64,000 nucleotides of DNA, taken from NCBI RefSeq assembly GCF_002234675.1, contig NC_019859.2, forward strand, positions 28,763,973 to 28,827,972. The letters run 5' to 3'. This DNA is from Oryzias latipes (lineage: Eukaryota; Chordata; Actinopteri; Beloniformes; Adrianichthyidae). Both the position numbers and the translations under genes were made by a program. Shown piece after piece: positions 9,547-22,142 of this stretch (position 1 is the stretch's first letter; the number at the start of each line of letters is the position of its first letter). Below the pieces are notes generated by a model, which had not been told where the DNA came from, did not search any database, and saw only the letters and a list, made by a program, of their open reading frames with translations.

Positions 9547-12329
9547 TGAATTATTCTAGTGATGAGAAGTTACTAAACCTGCAATAAAAACAAAACAGTG
9601 TAACAATACAGTGAAAGGTCAACTGCTGGAAAGTTAATGGCTGCAAGGTTAATGGCTGCATAGTAAATAGTAATTATAAAGAAATCGTAAGTTAAGTCTG
9701 GCATTAAATAGGCTCTTCAAGCTTCTATTGATAATAATGTAACGCATTCCTTTTTGGCTGTGCAGGACCAATCATTGGCATTGGAGGTGGTGCAGCATCC
9801 ACATCCCAAGATGTTCCTGACATCTGTCATGGTGCCTCTGGCAGCTCTCCTCCCCCTCACCTCTCTGCTTGGTTCCTGATTCGACTCAGCTGTGTCCAGT
9901 CTACTCATCATGCCTCCAGACCTACTTAAGGAGATCCAGTACCAGTATTTATCGCCAGTTCGTTGCCCCTGATGGTGCTTAGTCTGGTCAGCCTAGTAAA
10001 TCTAGTTCATGTGTTTTTGCTCTCGTCTAACTTACCTTCTGCTAGGGATGGGAATAGAAGCCCCATGAAGCTTCCCTTGGGGTTCATGTAATTGTGCCGG
10101 AAAAATGAACCGCCCATTCAGGGCTTTGAAACCACACAAAACAGCGAACAGCGGCATCTGGTGGCGGACTGGACGTATATCGATATATGTTTCAACTAAG
10201 CTCCTTGTAACAATTCAATTTGGAAATGATGATGAAAAAATGTAAAACAAAACAATGTTGTCAATGATGATTAAAAAAACAATGTAAAACAACACCACAA
10301 GTGACGTTTTCTGTGAGAGGTGCTTGACACAGCAAAATACACATCACACGAAGAAAAAAAACACAAAGCAAAAAAAAAAGAAGTAATAAACCACTGGTCT
10401 TGAACTTAGAACCTCTGGATACACAGCCCACTGACTGTTCCACTGAGCTTACTCTACCGACTCTAATTCAGCCTGCCATTATAGATTTGCTGAAGTATTT
10501 TTTTTATACACAATGTGCTCAGTGTATTGTTTTATTCAGAAAAAATCGAGTTTAAATGATCCCGAACCACAGTACATTTTTTACAAGGAGCCATGGTAAA
10601 GTGCAATGAACTGACGTTGATGCAATGAACTGACGCTGGTTGGGAAATGTTCGGGGTTCATTTCGTATTTCTAGAGAATAGCACGCCCAACTGTTCAAAA
10701 CACAAGTGACATCTGGGGGGTGTTCCGGAAAGCAGGTTATGCTAGCTCCCACGGTAAGTTTGAGGCTAAAGAAGTGTCCAACCACCACTTTTGGTTCCAA
10801 AAACAGAGGTATTTTTCAGGGTATAAGTTGAAGGTTAGTTTGTTTTCAGAGAGGTGAAGTAGCATGGCGTGTCCATTTGAAGATGATTTAGTGGATGAAG
10901 AAGCTCAGATAATACTTTTTCCACCGTGAGAGGCTGATAAGACCACATATGGATGTTGGAAAGATAAACCTTTTTACTTTGATCTAACTTCATTATTTGC
11001 TTTAGTTAAGATAAATTATTTTTAGTTAAGTCAGCTTAAAGATAACATGTAGTTATCAGACAGTTATTTTACTTTCATTTAAATTAATTCAATTAAGAGG
11101 GTGTAACCTTAGTGCTGCTGTTAGATCGGCACCGCAAGGAATTGTGGGATACCATTCCCTTTGCCTGTCTGGACGGATTTGGGTTTAAGTGTGGGTTTTT
11201 GACCAAATGTGTTTAGTTGTTTAGCTGTTTTACTGTGTTTTGCCCAGTTATTTGTCCAACTATGTTTAAGTCTCTGCACCATGAGTGAGAGGGAGGGAGA
11301 GGATGATGAGTTTATATAGCACCCTTACTGTGTAGTGATGTGATAAATTCACTTCCGGCTCTCTGAGAAGACGCCACACAGGCAGGTATATGCGCGCGGG
11401 AGCCGAAAATGGTTAAGCTTAACTCTCTTAACTTTTCTCATTCATTCTCTATGGTAGTTCTTAACACTACGGATGTAATTTACTTTTTCACCACTAGCGG
11501 GATTTTGGGGGCGCTGTTTCCACATCGCCTTAGTAGTAAGGATTTTACAGGAAGAGCCTTCAGGAAGAGAAAACAACAACAATCCTGCGGCCAGATTTGA
11601 TCCGATCGCTGTTAAAACACAAGAGCACAACAAGTTAAAGTCAAGTTAAAGTCTGATGTAAGTAAAAAAAAATGTACAAGACAAAGTATCTAATCTGAAG
11701 ACATTTCTCTTTCCGTCATTGTTGAACATGAAACTCCAGCGGTGAGGATAACAGCTGGATGAGAAGAATGTCTAACTAGAAACTTTGAGCAGTTTTGTGT
11801 GTGTGTTTGTGTGTGTGTTTTCAAAGCCTTTTTTTTTTTTACCCAAGGTAGTGTGGAGGTGAACAGGGGTTACATTACATTTTCTATGCTATTTTTATAA
11901 TGCACAACAGGGGTTACAGTACTTTATGATCAATTTAATGGATTATATGTATGCAGGTATATTGCATAGCAGGAATATGCAAAATTAAAGATTTGAGGAA
12001 CTGTTTAGCTGAAAGATCAGTGGAGCCACCTTCAAGTAGTGAGGACAACCAGCTGGTTGGATTTGGTGTGCATTCTAAGAAGACCTGGAGGGATGTCTGG
12101 TAGAGAAGAGAAGATGGATGTGCATCATTTATCCTCAGGAAACAGTGGGTTTCAGGCAGCAAAACGTTCCTGCTCCAGCAGTACCTGAAGAAGAAAGAGG
12201 CTCAGACTCAGAGCTCTTCAGAACCTGCTCTTCCTAAACCTTCTTCTAGTCTTCCAGGTCTGTGGCAGACTAGACGTTCATGCTGACGTTAGTAAATATG
12301 GTAGAAATGATGTTTCCCATCTTTTCAGT

Positions 12330-14190
12330 GTCTTCTTTAGAGATGGAAGATGATGAAGAGTTGGAGAGAATGATGCTCTATGTCTCTCCATCCAAACTCC
12401 TCCCTTTACAAGGTAAAATTAAATCACACACAACTACACACTGAGTGTTAATTACTACTTCTGATTCCAACCTGTTTTCTTATTTCTTTTACTAAAGAGC
12501 AGGGACATGTAGTGAAGAAGATGACAGGACCAACGTGTTTAGAAACAATCCCAACCCAGCCAAGTGAGCAACACCAACATGTATCACATGTTGATTATGT
12601 TTCTGTATGCAGAATAGTAGTACTAGTAGTTGAAAAACTGATACTAGACTACATGTTAGTCTTAGATCACTCCTTTCTTTACACTCAGCACTTTTAAATG
12701 TGTCTGTTCAAATAGATGCATATTCATATGTTTACTTTATTTTCTTGCAGGTTCACTGAGTAAAGGTCTAGCTGCTGCTGCTGCTGTCGCTGGTACCTGA
12801 TGGTTCTGTCGTAAACCAGGATCACCTTTTCCTTTCCTCTGTTTGCTGGTTGGCCACGTTCTGTTCTAATGCAGGTGTTTTGTGTGATTGCTTTTGTGAT
12901 GCTGAAGGTATTCATTGTTCGTCGTTGAGGGTAAATTCAGAAATATTTTATTTGCATGAGTTTCTCATGAAAGTGATTGAAAGAAACCAGTCTTAAAAAG
13001 CAGAATTACAACAAAAGTACATGTCTTAACACGTCAGAGTAAAGTGGTTACACATGGATTATTACATCATAATGGTACCTTTCCTGGTCAATCAAAATAT
13101 TAAAAAAGGAAAATAATTATTCATTTATTGATTTTCATACCACACCTGTTCTATTGAGCATGTTTTCTTAGATGGTTTTGAGTGTTTTGCACAATTACTA
13201 ACAAAGAACTCTAAATACTTTGGGCTTTAGTGATGGATATTTCTGTTGATCTGAATCCAGACCAGCCTGAGAAGTCCAGCTGTCCTGCTGCTACACATGC
13301 AGGTGAGTTTTGGGGATCATTTGTCAGCTTTACTCTGCTGCAGCGTCCTGTCTGTTTCTGACTGTCTTTTTCCACCAGTTTCTTCTGCTCCAGTGAAGAC
13401 TCCGATGCCAGTACCACCAGAGTTCCTCGCCTTGGAAATGCCTCAAAGTGTCCAGGATAAAACCTACAGTCAGTGCATTAACTTTGACAAAAATGCAAAG
13501 TACTGTATTCATTTGGACTTTGAGATAATATTTTATTCAACAACTCATGTTATTTTTTTATTTTTCCAGCAGTCGTTGGAAGACCCTCAGCTCAGTCTGC
13601 AGCTCCTCCTCCTGCTCACTTTCAGCCAACGCCTGCTGCTTCACCACTTCCATCTTATGACCAAGATGTTAGAAGCTGGAACTGATCTCCCCAGCAGAGG
13701 ATCTGGATGAAAACAGAGATGGAGGCCTTAGGACTGTGGCCCGGGTGTCCACCTGTGAGACCTGCAATGAATATGATCTGCTTGTGGCGTATCCCACCTC
13801 AGAACATCATTTACCGTAAAACCTTTGGAGACCCAGCAGCTGTGGTATAAACTCACTCAAGGAAGTGAAACTGTCACTGTGCCAGTTGTGACTCTCCCTC
13901 ATGCTTAAACCAGACGAAGCTCCTCTAACTCAGACCGACGTTGAAATAATGGTGAAGGAGATTGTAGGTCTGCAGCAACAACAGCAGAAACCTGGAAAAA
14001 AGATGATACACAACTGTCTTGCTTGTGGGCAGCCTTGTTACTTTGAGGATGGATCTTCTGTTCATTTATCTGTCTGGGGATGTAAAATACCTCTACTGCT
14101 CCAAAAAGGTACACTAGATCTATGCAGCAGAAGTCCTTACCAACCCCAGAATCCCATTTGCAGACTTTGCTGTCAGTCCATTTTTTGACA
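12330..14190 (+). pseudogene. Decayed multi-exon gene-like region, unidentified
   Basis: A chain of exon-like blocks with good splice borders: about 12330-12411 (MEDDEELERMMLYVSPS), 12499-12562, 12751-12791, 13231-13302 and 13379-13470. A longer block from 13571 has EMEALGLWPGCPPVRPAMN, then CLACGQPCYFEDGS near 14015 with a CxxC zinc-like motif. The last blocks carry stops and frame changes. The style resembles the multi-exon proteins of some fish mobile elements that have a tryptophan-rich GLWPG segment and a C-terminal CxxCG finger. I cannot name the family with confidence. It lies wholly inside the Harbinger remnant, so it is probably element-derived. Confidence 0.35.
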
Positions 14191-14851
14191 GAGAGTTAAA
14201 GGCTGCATTCATGGTCACACACTGATTATGATAGAACTCCTGATTTTATCCTTCAATGTGAAAATATTTGTAATTTAGTTTGTGAAATCTATTTTGTGAA
14301 TACAATTTTCTTACAGTTTTGTTCTTGAATTGTTTAGAAAAAGCAACAATATTTACTTCTACCTCAATTCATTTTACATCTTTAAATTACTTGTATTAAT
14401 TTTTGCATATTTAAATCCTTCTGCCCTTTAATTGTAGATACATGGTTGAACGTTTTGTGTTAAATACTGTTTATTTATTTATTGCTTGTTGATATCTTAA
14501 TAAAGCATGGTTGAAATTGAAATGACTGTTTTTAGGCACAAGGAAAGATGGAAGTAGAAAACAATAATTATGAAATGTCATTTTCAGTTTAACATTAAAA
14601 CATTTATTATACCCTAACTTCTGACTGACATCACTCTAACCGGGGCTCGAACTCGGTACCAAAGGATTTCATCACCTTGGAAAGCATTCCACAAGCCACA
14701 ATTTGATTGGCTGCCTGTGCTGCAGAAGCTGCAATTTGATTGGCTGTTCCGTGTTACAGGTATATACGGCTGGCCTTCGCGAGAGCAGCTGCAGTTCTCA
14801 ACTCTATTTACCGCATAAAAGCATAAATATTGAGAAAAGCAATTCCTAAAC

Positions 14852-15574
14852 ATGCCGAGAAGAAACCCAGTGTCTGAGGAATATGAGGACTTGAGGAAGA
14901 TGCTTGATTTCATGCTGGAAGAGATCAAAGCTATGAAGATTGTTCACGGACAAATTCTGGATGCTATCGGAGAGGTGAAGCAGGTCCGTGCTCTGCAGGA
15001 GCAGTGTTTCAACAGGATGGATATAATCGAGAAACGAATGGATGACCAAGAGCAGATCTCCAGATCTAACGACGTGACAATCACCGGATTGAAAATCAAA
15101 CCCCAGTCATACTCGCATGCAGTGATTGCTGGGAACCGTGAGGAATCCGACGAGCAGGAGACGAGCTCTGTGGAAAAACAGGTGGAGGACTTTCTAAAGT
15201 CCAATGGAATTTCTCTGGACACCAACAATGTGGAGATCTGCAGACCGCTTCCCAGGAAAAGAGACACCGACAAACCAGCAATCCTCTTAAAGTTTGTCAA
15301 TCGGAAACAGAAAGCAGCTTTATTGAAGCAAGGAAGAAATCTGAGGGGAATCAACGTTTTCATGAATGACAACCTCACGAAAAGGAATGCAGACATCGCC
15401 AGAAGACCACGTTACTTTACAGTAACGTGGTACATTTTACAGTCTTTTACCCAGGGAACCTGGGTAAAAGACTGTAAAATTTATGCCAAACTCTGTGGCT
15501 CCCCTGAGCAGTCCAAGGTTGTTCTTGTCAGGAGCCTGCAAGATTTGAAAAATTATTTACCCACTACAGTCTAA
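14852..15574 (+). CDS. LINE ORF1 protein (coiled coil + RNA-binding domain)
   Basis: 240 codons, open throughout. Residues about 1-75 form a coiled coil (EYEDLRKMLDFMLEEIKAMK). Residues about 115-240 match the RNA-binding and C-terminal part of the sister ORF1 at 22143-22874 (ICRPLPRKRDTDKPAILLKF versus TCHPLPRGKETDKSAILIRF). LINE ORF1 proteins coat the element RNA. A palindromic replacement sits at about residues 185-207, so the frame is open but the protein is unlikely to be normal. Confidence 0.75.
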   Translation: MPRRNPVSEEYEDLRKMLDFMLEEIKAMKIVHGQILDAIGEVKQVRALQEQCFNRMDIIEKRMDDQEQISRSNDVTITGLKIKPQSYSHAVIAGNREESDEQETSSVEKQVEDFLKSNGISLDTNNVEICRPLPRKRDTDKPAILLKFVNRKQKAALLKQGRNLRGINVFMNDNLTKRNADIARRPRYFTVTWYILQSFTQGTWVKDCKIYAKLCGSPEQSKVVLVRSLQDLKNYLPTTV

Positions 15575-16324
15575 ACAAGAGATACGTGAAGATGCTGGTC
15601 TTACGAGATGAGGAGACAAACTCTACTATCCATGGCTTGCAAAAAAAACAACACTTTTTCTACAACAATCACCCGCAACCACAACTATCAGAGAGATCTG
15701 AATGGTGAGCAAACCGACCTTCAAATATTCAGTGATAATGACAACAACCTTCAAGACATCGACCCTGATCAATTCTCTTCCACTGAAGTTTACGGTAATT
15801 GATAAATTGTCTGTCGCAGTGAATGGAATACTGGAATGTCTTACAATTGAAATATGTAACAATTCAGGGAAAAATGTCATTATAAGCTGTGTTTATAGGT
15901 CACCAGGATCAAGCTTAGAAGTGTTCAGTGACTGGATGGAAAAGATGTTTACCTCTCTAAATAAAAAAATATTATACATCTGCGGAGACTTCAATATCGA
16001 TCTGATAAACCCCAGCAAACATAAAGCAACCGACAACTTTATCAGCAGAATGTATGGTATGAGTTTATATCCAACCATAACAAGACCCAGCAGAATCACT
16101 ACTCAAAGTGCTACTCTTGATAATATTTTTACAAATAATATAGAATACACTCACATGAGTGGACTAATGATATGTGACATAACTGATCATTTACCAGTTT
16201 TTGCACTATTTGACATCAAGGTGAAGACAAAGAAAATGATAAAAGAACCAGTCTACAAAAGGTTAAGAAATGAAAAAACCGTGAATGCTCTGAATAATGA
16301 CTTATCCAAACAAACTGGAACTCT

Positions 16325-17763
16325 GTGTACAGAGAGAAAGATGTCGATATTGCTTATAAATGTTTTTTAGAAATATTTAGCTCACTTTACAATAAGAACT
16401 GTCCAATTTATAAATTCAAGAACAAATTTGCCAAATGCCCTTGGTTAACCACCGGTCTACAAAATGCTTGTAAAAAGAAAAATAACCTCTATAAAAAATT
16501 CTTAAAACAGAGGACAAGAGAAACTGAACAAAGATATAACTCATATAAAAATAAACTAACTGAAATAACACGTTACAGTAAAAAAGTGTACTTCAATAAT
16601 CTACTGAATGAAAATAAATACAACGTAAAGCGAGTTTGGGAAATATTAAATAACATCATTAAAAATGGGACAAAAAAACAAACTTATCCAGATTACTTTA
16701 CAGATGAAAGGGGTCAAAGCTATGATATCAATGTAGCAGCAAACGGTCTCAATAACTATTTTGTAAACGTGGGTCTAGAGTTGGCAGCGGAAATTCCAAA
16801 ATGCAAAACTAGCAAAGACAAGAATCCACCCATCGAAAGGATCCCACACTCAATCTTTCTTTCTGATGTGAACGAAAATGAGCTGATATCAATTGTGAAT
16901 AATTTCAAGTGTAAAAACTCAAAAGATTGTGAGGATATAGATATGAAGGTTGTGAAAAAAGTCATTTATAGTATATCTAAGCCTCTAACATACATACGTA
17001 ACTTATCATTACGAACTGGGAGATTCCCAAACCAAATGAAAATAGCCAAAGTGATTCCTATCTATAAGAGTGGAGACAAACACCAATTTACAAACTATAG
17101 ACCTGTTTCTCTTCTTCCACAATTCTCAAAAATTTTAGAAAAAAATATTCTATGATAAATGAAAACCAATATGGTTTTAGAGCAAATAGATCAACCTCAT
17201 TGGCTATCATTGATGCTGTGGAGGAAATCACAAAGGCTCTGGACAAAAAGAAATATGCAGCTGGAATTTTCATTGACTTAAAAAAAGCATTTGATACTCT
17301 CAATCATGACATCCTACTTGACAAACTGGAAGTGTATGGGATAAGAGGATTAGCGTTAACTTGGGTCAAAAGCTATTTAAAGGGAAGAAAACAATTTGTC
17401 AAGATTAATGAATATACATCAGAAACCAAAGGGATAAGTTGTGGTGTCCCACAAGGATCAATTCTGGGCCCGCTGCTATTCAATATTTACATAAATGATA
17501 TTTTCAATGTTTCAAAGCTTATGAAACTCATATTATTTGCTGATGACACAAATATATTCTATTCTACAGACAATCATAGGGAACTTATCAAGGTGGTGAA
17601 CACAGAGTTAAATAAAATAAAATTATGGATGGATTACAACAAATTATCTTTGAACCTAGATAAAACCAAAGTGATGTTTTTTGGAAACTTCAATGCAAAT
17701 AAAGAGCTCTCAATTGAAATAAATAATGTCTTAATCGAAAGTGTTACAGAAATCAAATTCTGA
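16325..17763 (+). pseudogene. LINE reverse transcriptase region, broken
   Basis: Two overlapping frames (16325-17155, then 17152-17763) hold the linker and the reverse transcriptase palm with FADD. A further frame at 17812-18120 holds the C-terminal part (HILGYNSRYLLYCSLILPYF). The parts are in order and on one strand, so this is one decayed ORF2, not separate genes. Confidence 0.75.
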
Positions 17764-18844
17764 GGGGTTTTTATCGATGACAAACTAAGTTGGAAGCCTC
17801 ACATCAGAGACATGCAAACTAAAGTCTCAAAAAGTATTTCAATCGTAAATAAATCTAAACATATATTAGGATACAACAGTAGATATTTATTGTACTGCTC
17901 CTTAATATTACCATATTTCACCTACTGTATAGAAATTTGGGGGAATAATTACAAGAGCTCACTAAATCCTCTCTTTTTACTTCAAAAACGAGCCGTCAGA
18001 ATTGTACATAAAGCCGGATATCTTGATCATACAAACAATCTATTTTATCAATCAAGACTTTTAAAACTGTATGACCTTGTTGATTTTTACACTGCGCAAC
18101 TTTTATACAGAGCCAGTTAGAAATTGTTACCATTCAACATCCAAAAACAGTTCTTAGAAATGAAGGAGGAACAAACTGAGGGGATGTAGGAACTTCAAGA
18201 TCAAACTGATAAGAACCACAAAGAAAGGTTTCTGTGTGTCGGTGTGTGGCACTAAACTTTGGAACGGTTTAAGTAATGAGCTCAAAAAATGTTCAAATAT
18301 TCAAGAAAATGTATTTTTGAAACTCTTATTTCAGGATGTGAAGATAAGAGGATTTAAGGATCAACAGGTGTTTGAATAATTCCAAATACATGTGTGAACT
18401 TGATTTTGGTGAAATAATCAAAGCTCTTTTAATTACAACCAATATGTATTACTTTGTAATGTGCAATAATGATTACTGAAATGTTTGAATTACAATCATT
18501 AAGCTATTGATTTTATTTACTTGATCTGCAATGTGTAGCAATAATTACTAGTTTGATGTCATCATGTGTTCTAATGATAATCAATTATTATTACATATCG
18601 GTATCGTTACTGTTTACTGAAATCATGAATGAATGTTTTCTGAAGATCATCAATCATTTCTAGGCACTGGATTTTGTTACTTGAAGAGAATCTATCTGAT
18701 CAGAACCGGATTTAAAAACACTGTTAAACTATCAAATGAATGAACTCCGTAGGGGTGGGATTATATAAACTTGCTTCTTCCCACTCCTTTTCAAGCAATA
18801 AATCAAACTCTACTTATACCTCAGTTAATTATCACTATATTTAA

Positions 18845-19275
18845 TTAAGCTTATACCATGGTCCGGTTGAATACTCGATTCTGATTGGCTGCTGGGTATG
18901 CGTTAAAACCTGATAACCGCACGGTGAAAAAAGAAGTTCCGGTCGGCTAGCTTAAATGATTTGTATCACTGCGCCGGCTTCTGTAAAACAACCTTTTGCT
19001 TCATCATCGGGGCAAAAACAAGCGGTAAGCGATTAACTTTCCCTCTGAATTGATGCTTTATTCAACCCATCGGGACGATCAGCATATATATATCGCCGAA
19101 TCTTAACTGCAGCGGTGGTGCTGCGCGACGCGGACTATATGTTACGTGATGCGGCGCATCATAGTACGCTGTTTATGAGAAAAGTGATACAAATCGGAAA
19201 AAAAACAAGAATTAAGGACTAAAACCTGGTTAATATGTATTGCTTTTGTAAGTGACCATGGTATAAGCGGGTTAA
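18845..19275. mobile_element. piggyBac-like MITE with 14-bp inverted ends
   Basis: CTTATACCATGGTC near 18850 is matched by GACCATGGTATAAG near 19265, between TTAA at 18845-18848 and 19272-19275. The right end reads TTAACCCGCTTATACC in reverse; the left end lacks the CCC, a small loss. It inserted at the 3' end of the LINE. No coding capacity. Confidence 0.65.
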
Positions 19276-19409
19276 TGGCCTTCGAAGTGTGCGGTTACTA
19301 CTTTTTAACGCACTTCGCGGAAGCAACCGTCCTCCGCTTCGCGTCGGACGGTTCAGGCTTCCACGGCGTGCGTTAAAAAGTAGTAACCGCACACTTCGTC
19401 GGCCATTAA
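19272..19409. repeat. TTAA-bounded foldback hairpin
   Basis: An almost perfect palindrome runs from TTAATGGCC to GGCCATTAA. The arms carry GTGCGGTTACTACTTTTTAA and its complement, and the inner part has CAACCGTCC and GGACGGTT. It abuts the piggyBac-like MITE and shares a TTAA with it. A partial relative lies at 48500-48600. Confidence 0.75.
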
Positions 19410-19828
19410 CCCTTACATATATGATCTAAGTGACATTTTTGTTTTGTTTTCTGTCTTTTTAATCCATGCATTTCATCATTTCTGCAATGAGTTTGATAAA
19501 TATGTGTAAATTCTTTATTGCTTTGACTACAATGCTTGAAATAAATCAATAAAATCAAAAGATATTGTATATGGTTACATTGTTCAAAATTGTTTTGTTT
19601 CATTCATTTTGTTATTATAAAAATGAGTAGATCTGCAGGCTCAAATTTAGACATATGAGAGTTCAAGAATTACAATAAATTGGGATGGAGAAACTTTTAT
19701 TGAATTGGAGTAATATTACATTTAGTTAGATAAATATGTAAATTTGAGTTTTAAAAAAAATATTGAGTTAGATACACGCAAGAAATTAGGTTGAATACAT
19801 TTAACTCAATTACTTGTTACCAATTGAA

Positions 19829-20381
19829 TGTCATGACTACATAACTACAGAGACCCACATGCTGAAACCCGGAATAAGACACAGAGCAGAGATGGCTTGA
19901 CGAGTAAGTGGCTTTAATGATCTGGTAAGACTGGTAGTGCACAGTTCCTGGGTGTCCAGAAAGCGAGAGGCAGAGTCTAGTGGCATCACTTGTGGATCCG
20001 TCCGTAGGCTCCGGAGTCGGCAGCGTGGAGAAGGCTCGTGAAGAAGGTGGTTCGGCAGAGGCTCGTGGTGAGGTCGGGGGGAACAGACCGGGTGAAGATT
20101 CCAGACAACGGCTGATTCAGGCGACCACTCGTAGCTTGGGATTTCCTGGAGACAGGTAAGACAATGTATGTTAGGCGCTGGCTTGGGAAAATTAAGCAAA
20201 CCATGAACTTTACGAGAGGGCCAAGTATGCACCATCAGGGGCAACGGACTGGCGATAAATACTGATCCAGGAGCTCCTTAAGTAGGCAGGCGGTGATGAT
20301 GAAGTGAGTGGTCGCAGCTGGGCTGAATCAGGAACCAAGCGGAGAGGAGAGGGGGAGGAGTCCGACAGAGGCACCATGACA
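19829..20381 (-). mobile_element. Solo LTR (fossil), intact borders
   Basis: Read on the minus strand it starts TGTCATGGTGCCTCTG and ends GTAGTCATGACA. It is flanked by a perfect 5-bp duplication TTGAA (19824-19828 and 20382-20386). Length is about 553 bp. It is related to the split LTR at 9825-21286 but opposite in orientation. No internal genes remain. It inserted into the Harbinger remnant, so it is younger than the split copy. Confidence 0.85.
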
Positions 20382-22142
20382 TTGAATTAATTTAAGTTGG
20401 ATAAGTTATATATATATGCGTCACAATGAAAATAAGATCAGAAACTCGTGCGTTTACTTTGTTCTTTTTCTCCAAGCAGAATTTTTTTTTTTTTGCTGAT
20501 GCAGCAGTATTACATTTTTGATGGACGTATAATCTTCATACCCCGTCATTAAAATCTCAGACTCCGTCTCACTGAAGTATAGCGCTCTCTTTTTTTCTCC
20601 ACGCGTTTCCATGGTGACTCTGGAAATCGGCGATCCATTGAGAATGTCTTTATGTACTTGCTGTGCACGCGCATTAACCCAGGGTTACCAAGTCGAGCGT
20701 AATTACGCTAACTTATATCCGGTCTTTTGGAACCGACATACTCAGAGTAAACAAGTTCAGGCGGATTTCAGCCAGTGTTCAGGGTTAAAGTCAGGGTAGT
20801 TTAAACATGCTTTTTGGAATACCCCCCTGAACCATGGTTCAACCAAACTATGCATTTGGCGCATCATACGTCATCAACCACGTGATCTGCGCTAGTTGAC
20901 ACACGCCCCGAAACATTGTTCCGAACCACTCTGTTTCATGAGGGTGAAATGCGCACCGTAGCTTCGTGTCAAACCGGCCATCCCTATCTTCTGCCTTGTC
21001 GTCAGGACTACCTACCCACGAGTGGACACCTGAGTTTTCCGACTACCTGAGCAATTTTACCTCACAGATTCATCCCGCCACGCCACAAATCTTTGCCGAA
21101 CCTCCAGTCACGTCACGAGCCATTGCTGAACCTCCAGCCTCGCCACGAGCCATCACCCAACTTCGAGCTCCGCCACAACTCCAAGCCACGCCAGATAATA
21201 ATAAACTATTACTCACCTCATAACTCACCTGTGTTTTCCTTCCGGGTTCCAGCGTCTGGGTCTGTCTTGCCTAGCAAGTCATGACAACATCACTGAAGAT
21301 GTATTCTCAGGTAATGCCTAATTTTAATAGCTTGATAAGTAACTTAAAAAACAGTGTCTGCATAACCCCTTTTTTTCATAAACAACAGCTGAAGAGACTC
21401 AGCTTAAAAAGTCATCCTGAAAAAAAAATTGCACTTTTTAGGTTTTTTGCCAGTACTCAACACCACAGGTCTTGGGCTAACTAATGTTATTTTAGAGAGA
21501 CTCGAAGAACTTAATATTAATTTTGATGACTGCAGAAGCCAGTCATGATAACGGGTCGAATATGAAGGGGAAAAACAAAGGGGTCAAAGCAAGACTGTTA
21601 CAAGAAAATCCTAGGGGACTTTACGTTCCATGTGGAACCCACACCCTAAATCTAATGGTTGCAGATGCTGCTAAAATGTCAGTCGAAGCAATCAGTTTCT
21701 TTGGGATGGTGCAAAAACTGTACAACCTCTTTTCCTCCGCCACCCAAAGATGGTTTATTCGTAAGGAACACGCCAATATAACTCTGAAGTCCTGGTCAGA
21801 AACAAGGTGGGAGAGCAGACTTAATAGTATTGAGCATTTGTATCAACACAAGGAAAAACTACGACAGAGAAAAGGCAAATGATGCCACAACCAAAGTTGA
21901 GGCACAGACCCTTGCTGAAGAGTCAGGCTCCTACAGATTTCAGATTTTTACTGTAGTTTGGTACAAGGTCTTATCCAACATAAACAAAACTGGTAAACTC
22001 TTGCAATCACCAACAATGCAGACTGATGTTTAGCACTTCCGGTTCCGGGTTACAGCACGGGACGCGTGTGGGCTCACGGCGGCTATACAACTATCTTCAA
22101 ACGACTTAAAAAGTTGATTTTTTCCAAAAAAGAGAGCTGACC

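Larger units (their letters stand above)
14620..18845 (+). mobile_element. CR1/L2-like (jockey superfamily) LINE, near full length, dead
   Basis: ORF1 is 14852-15574. ORF2 parts follow. The 3' end carries AGGGGTGGGATTATATAA near 18754, shared with the LINE at 22031-31424. The ORF2 endonuclease is present from the middle onward (CVYRSPGSS, CGDFNIDLINP) but its first part is missing. The reverse transcriptase shows YGFRANRSTS, AFDTLNHDILL, GVPQGSILGPLLFNIYIND and FADDTNIFY. ORF2 is broken by frame shifts near 16360 and 17155 and a stop at 17761-17763. The exact 5' border and target duplication were not resolved. Confidence 0.8.
10716..20826 (+). mobile_element. PIF/Harbinger remnant (third nest layer)
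   Basis: The left end GGGGGTGTTCCGGAAAGCA (10716) pairs with the right end TGCTTTTTGGAATACCCCC (ending 20826). The flanks show a 3-bp duplication CTG, the Harbinger size. At 10864 an open frame starts MACPFEDDLVDEEAQIIL, resembling the N-terminus of HARBI1-like fish transposases, and breaks soon after. The catalytic part was not found. The interior now holds a gene-like region, a LINE, MITEs and a solo LTR. Confidence 0.65.
10043..20986. mobile_element. hAT transposon remnant (second nest layer)
   Basis: The ends are TAGGGATGG at 10043 and CCATCCCTA at 20986. The 8-bp flanks are CCTTCTGC (10035-10042) and TCTTCTGC (20987-20994), matching at seven of eight positions, the hAT size. It interrupts the solo LTR. 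Its own sequence is only about 10043-10715 and 20830-20986, with no transposase left. The rest is a nested Harbinger and its contents. Confidence 0.75.
9825..21286 (+). mobile_element. Solo LTR (fossil), split by a hAT
   Basis: Begins TGTCATGG at 9825 and ends CATGACA at 21286, flanked by a perfect 5-bp target duplication ACATC (9820-9824 and 21287-21291). Without the hAT at 10043-20986 the LTR is about 510 bp. No internal retroelement genes remain, so it is the scar of LTR-LTR recombination. A second, related LTR lies at 19829-20381 in the opposite orientation. Non-coding fossil of an LTR retroelement; family not named. Confidence 0.8.
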
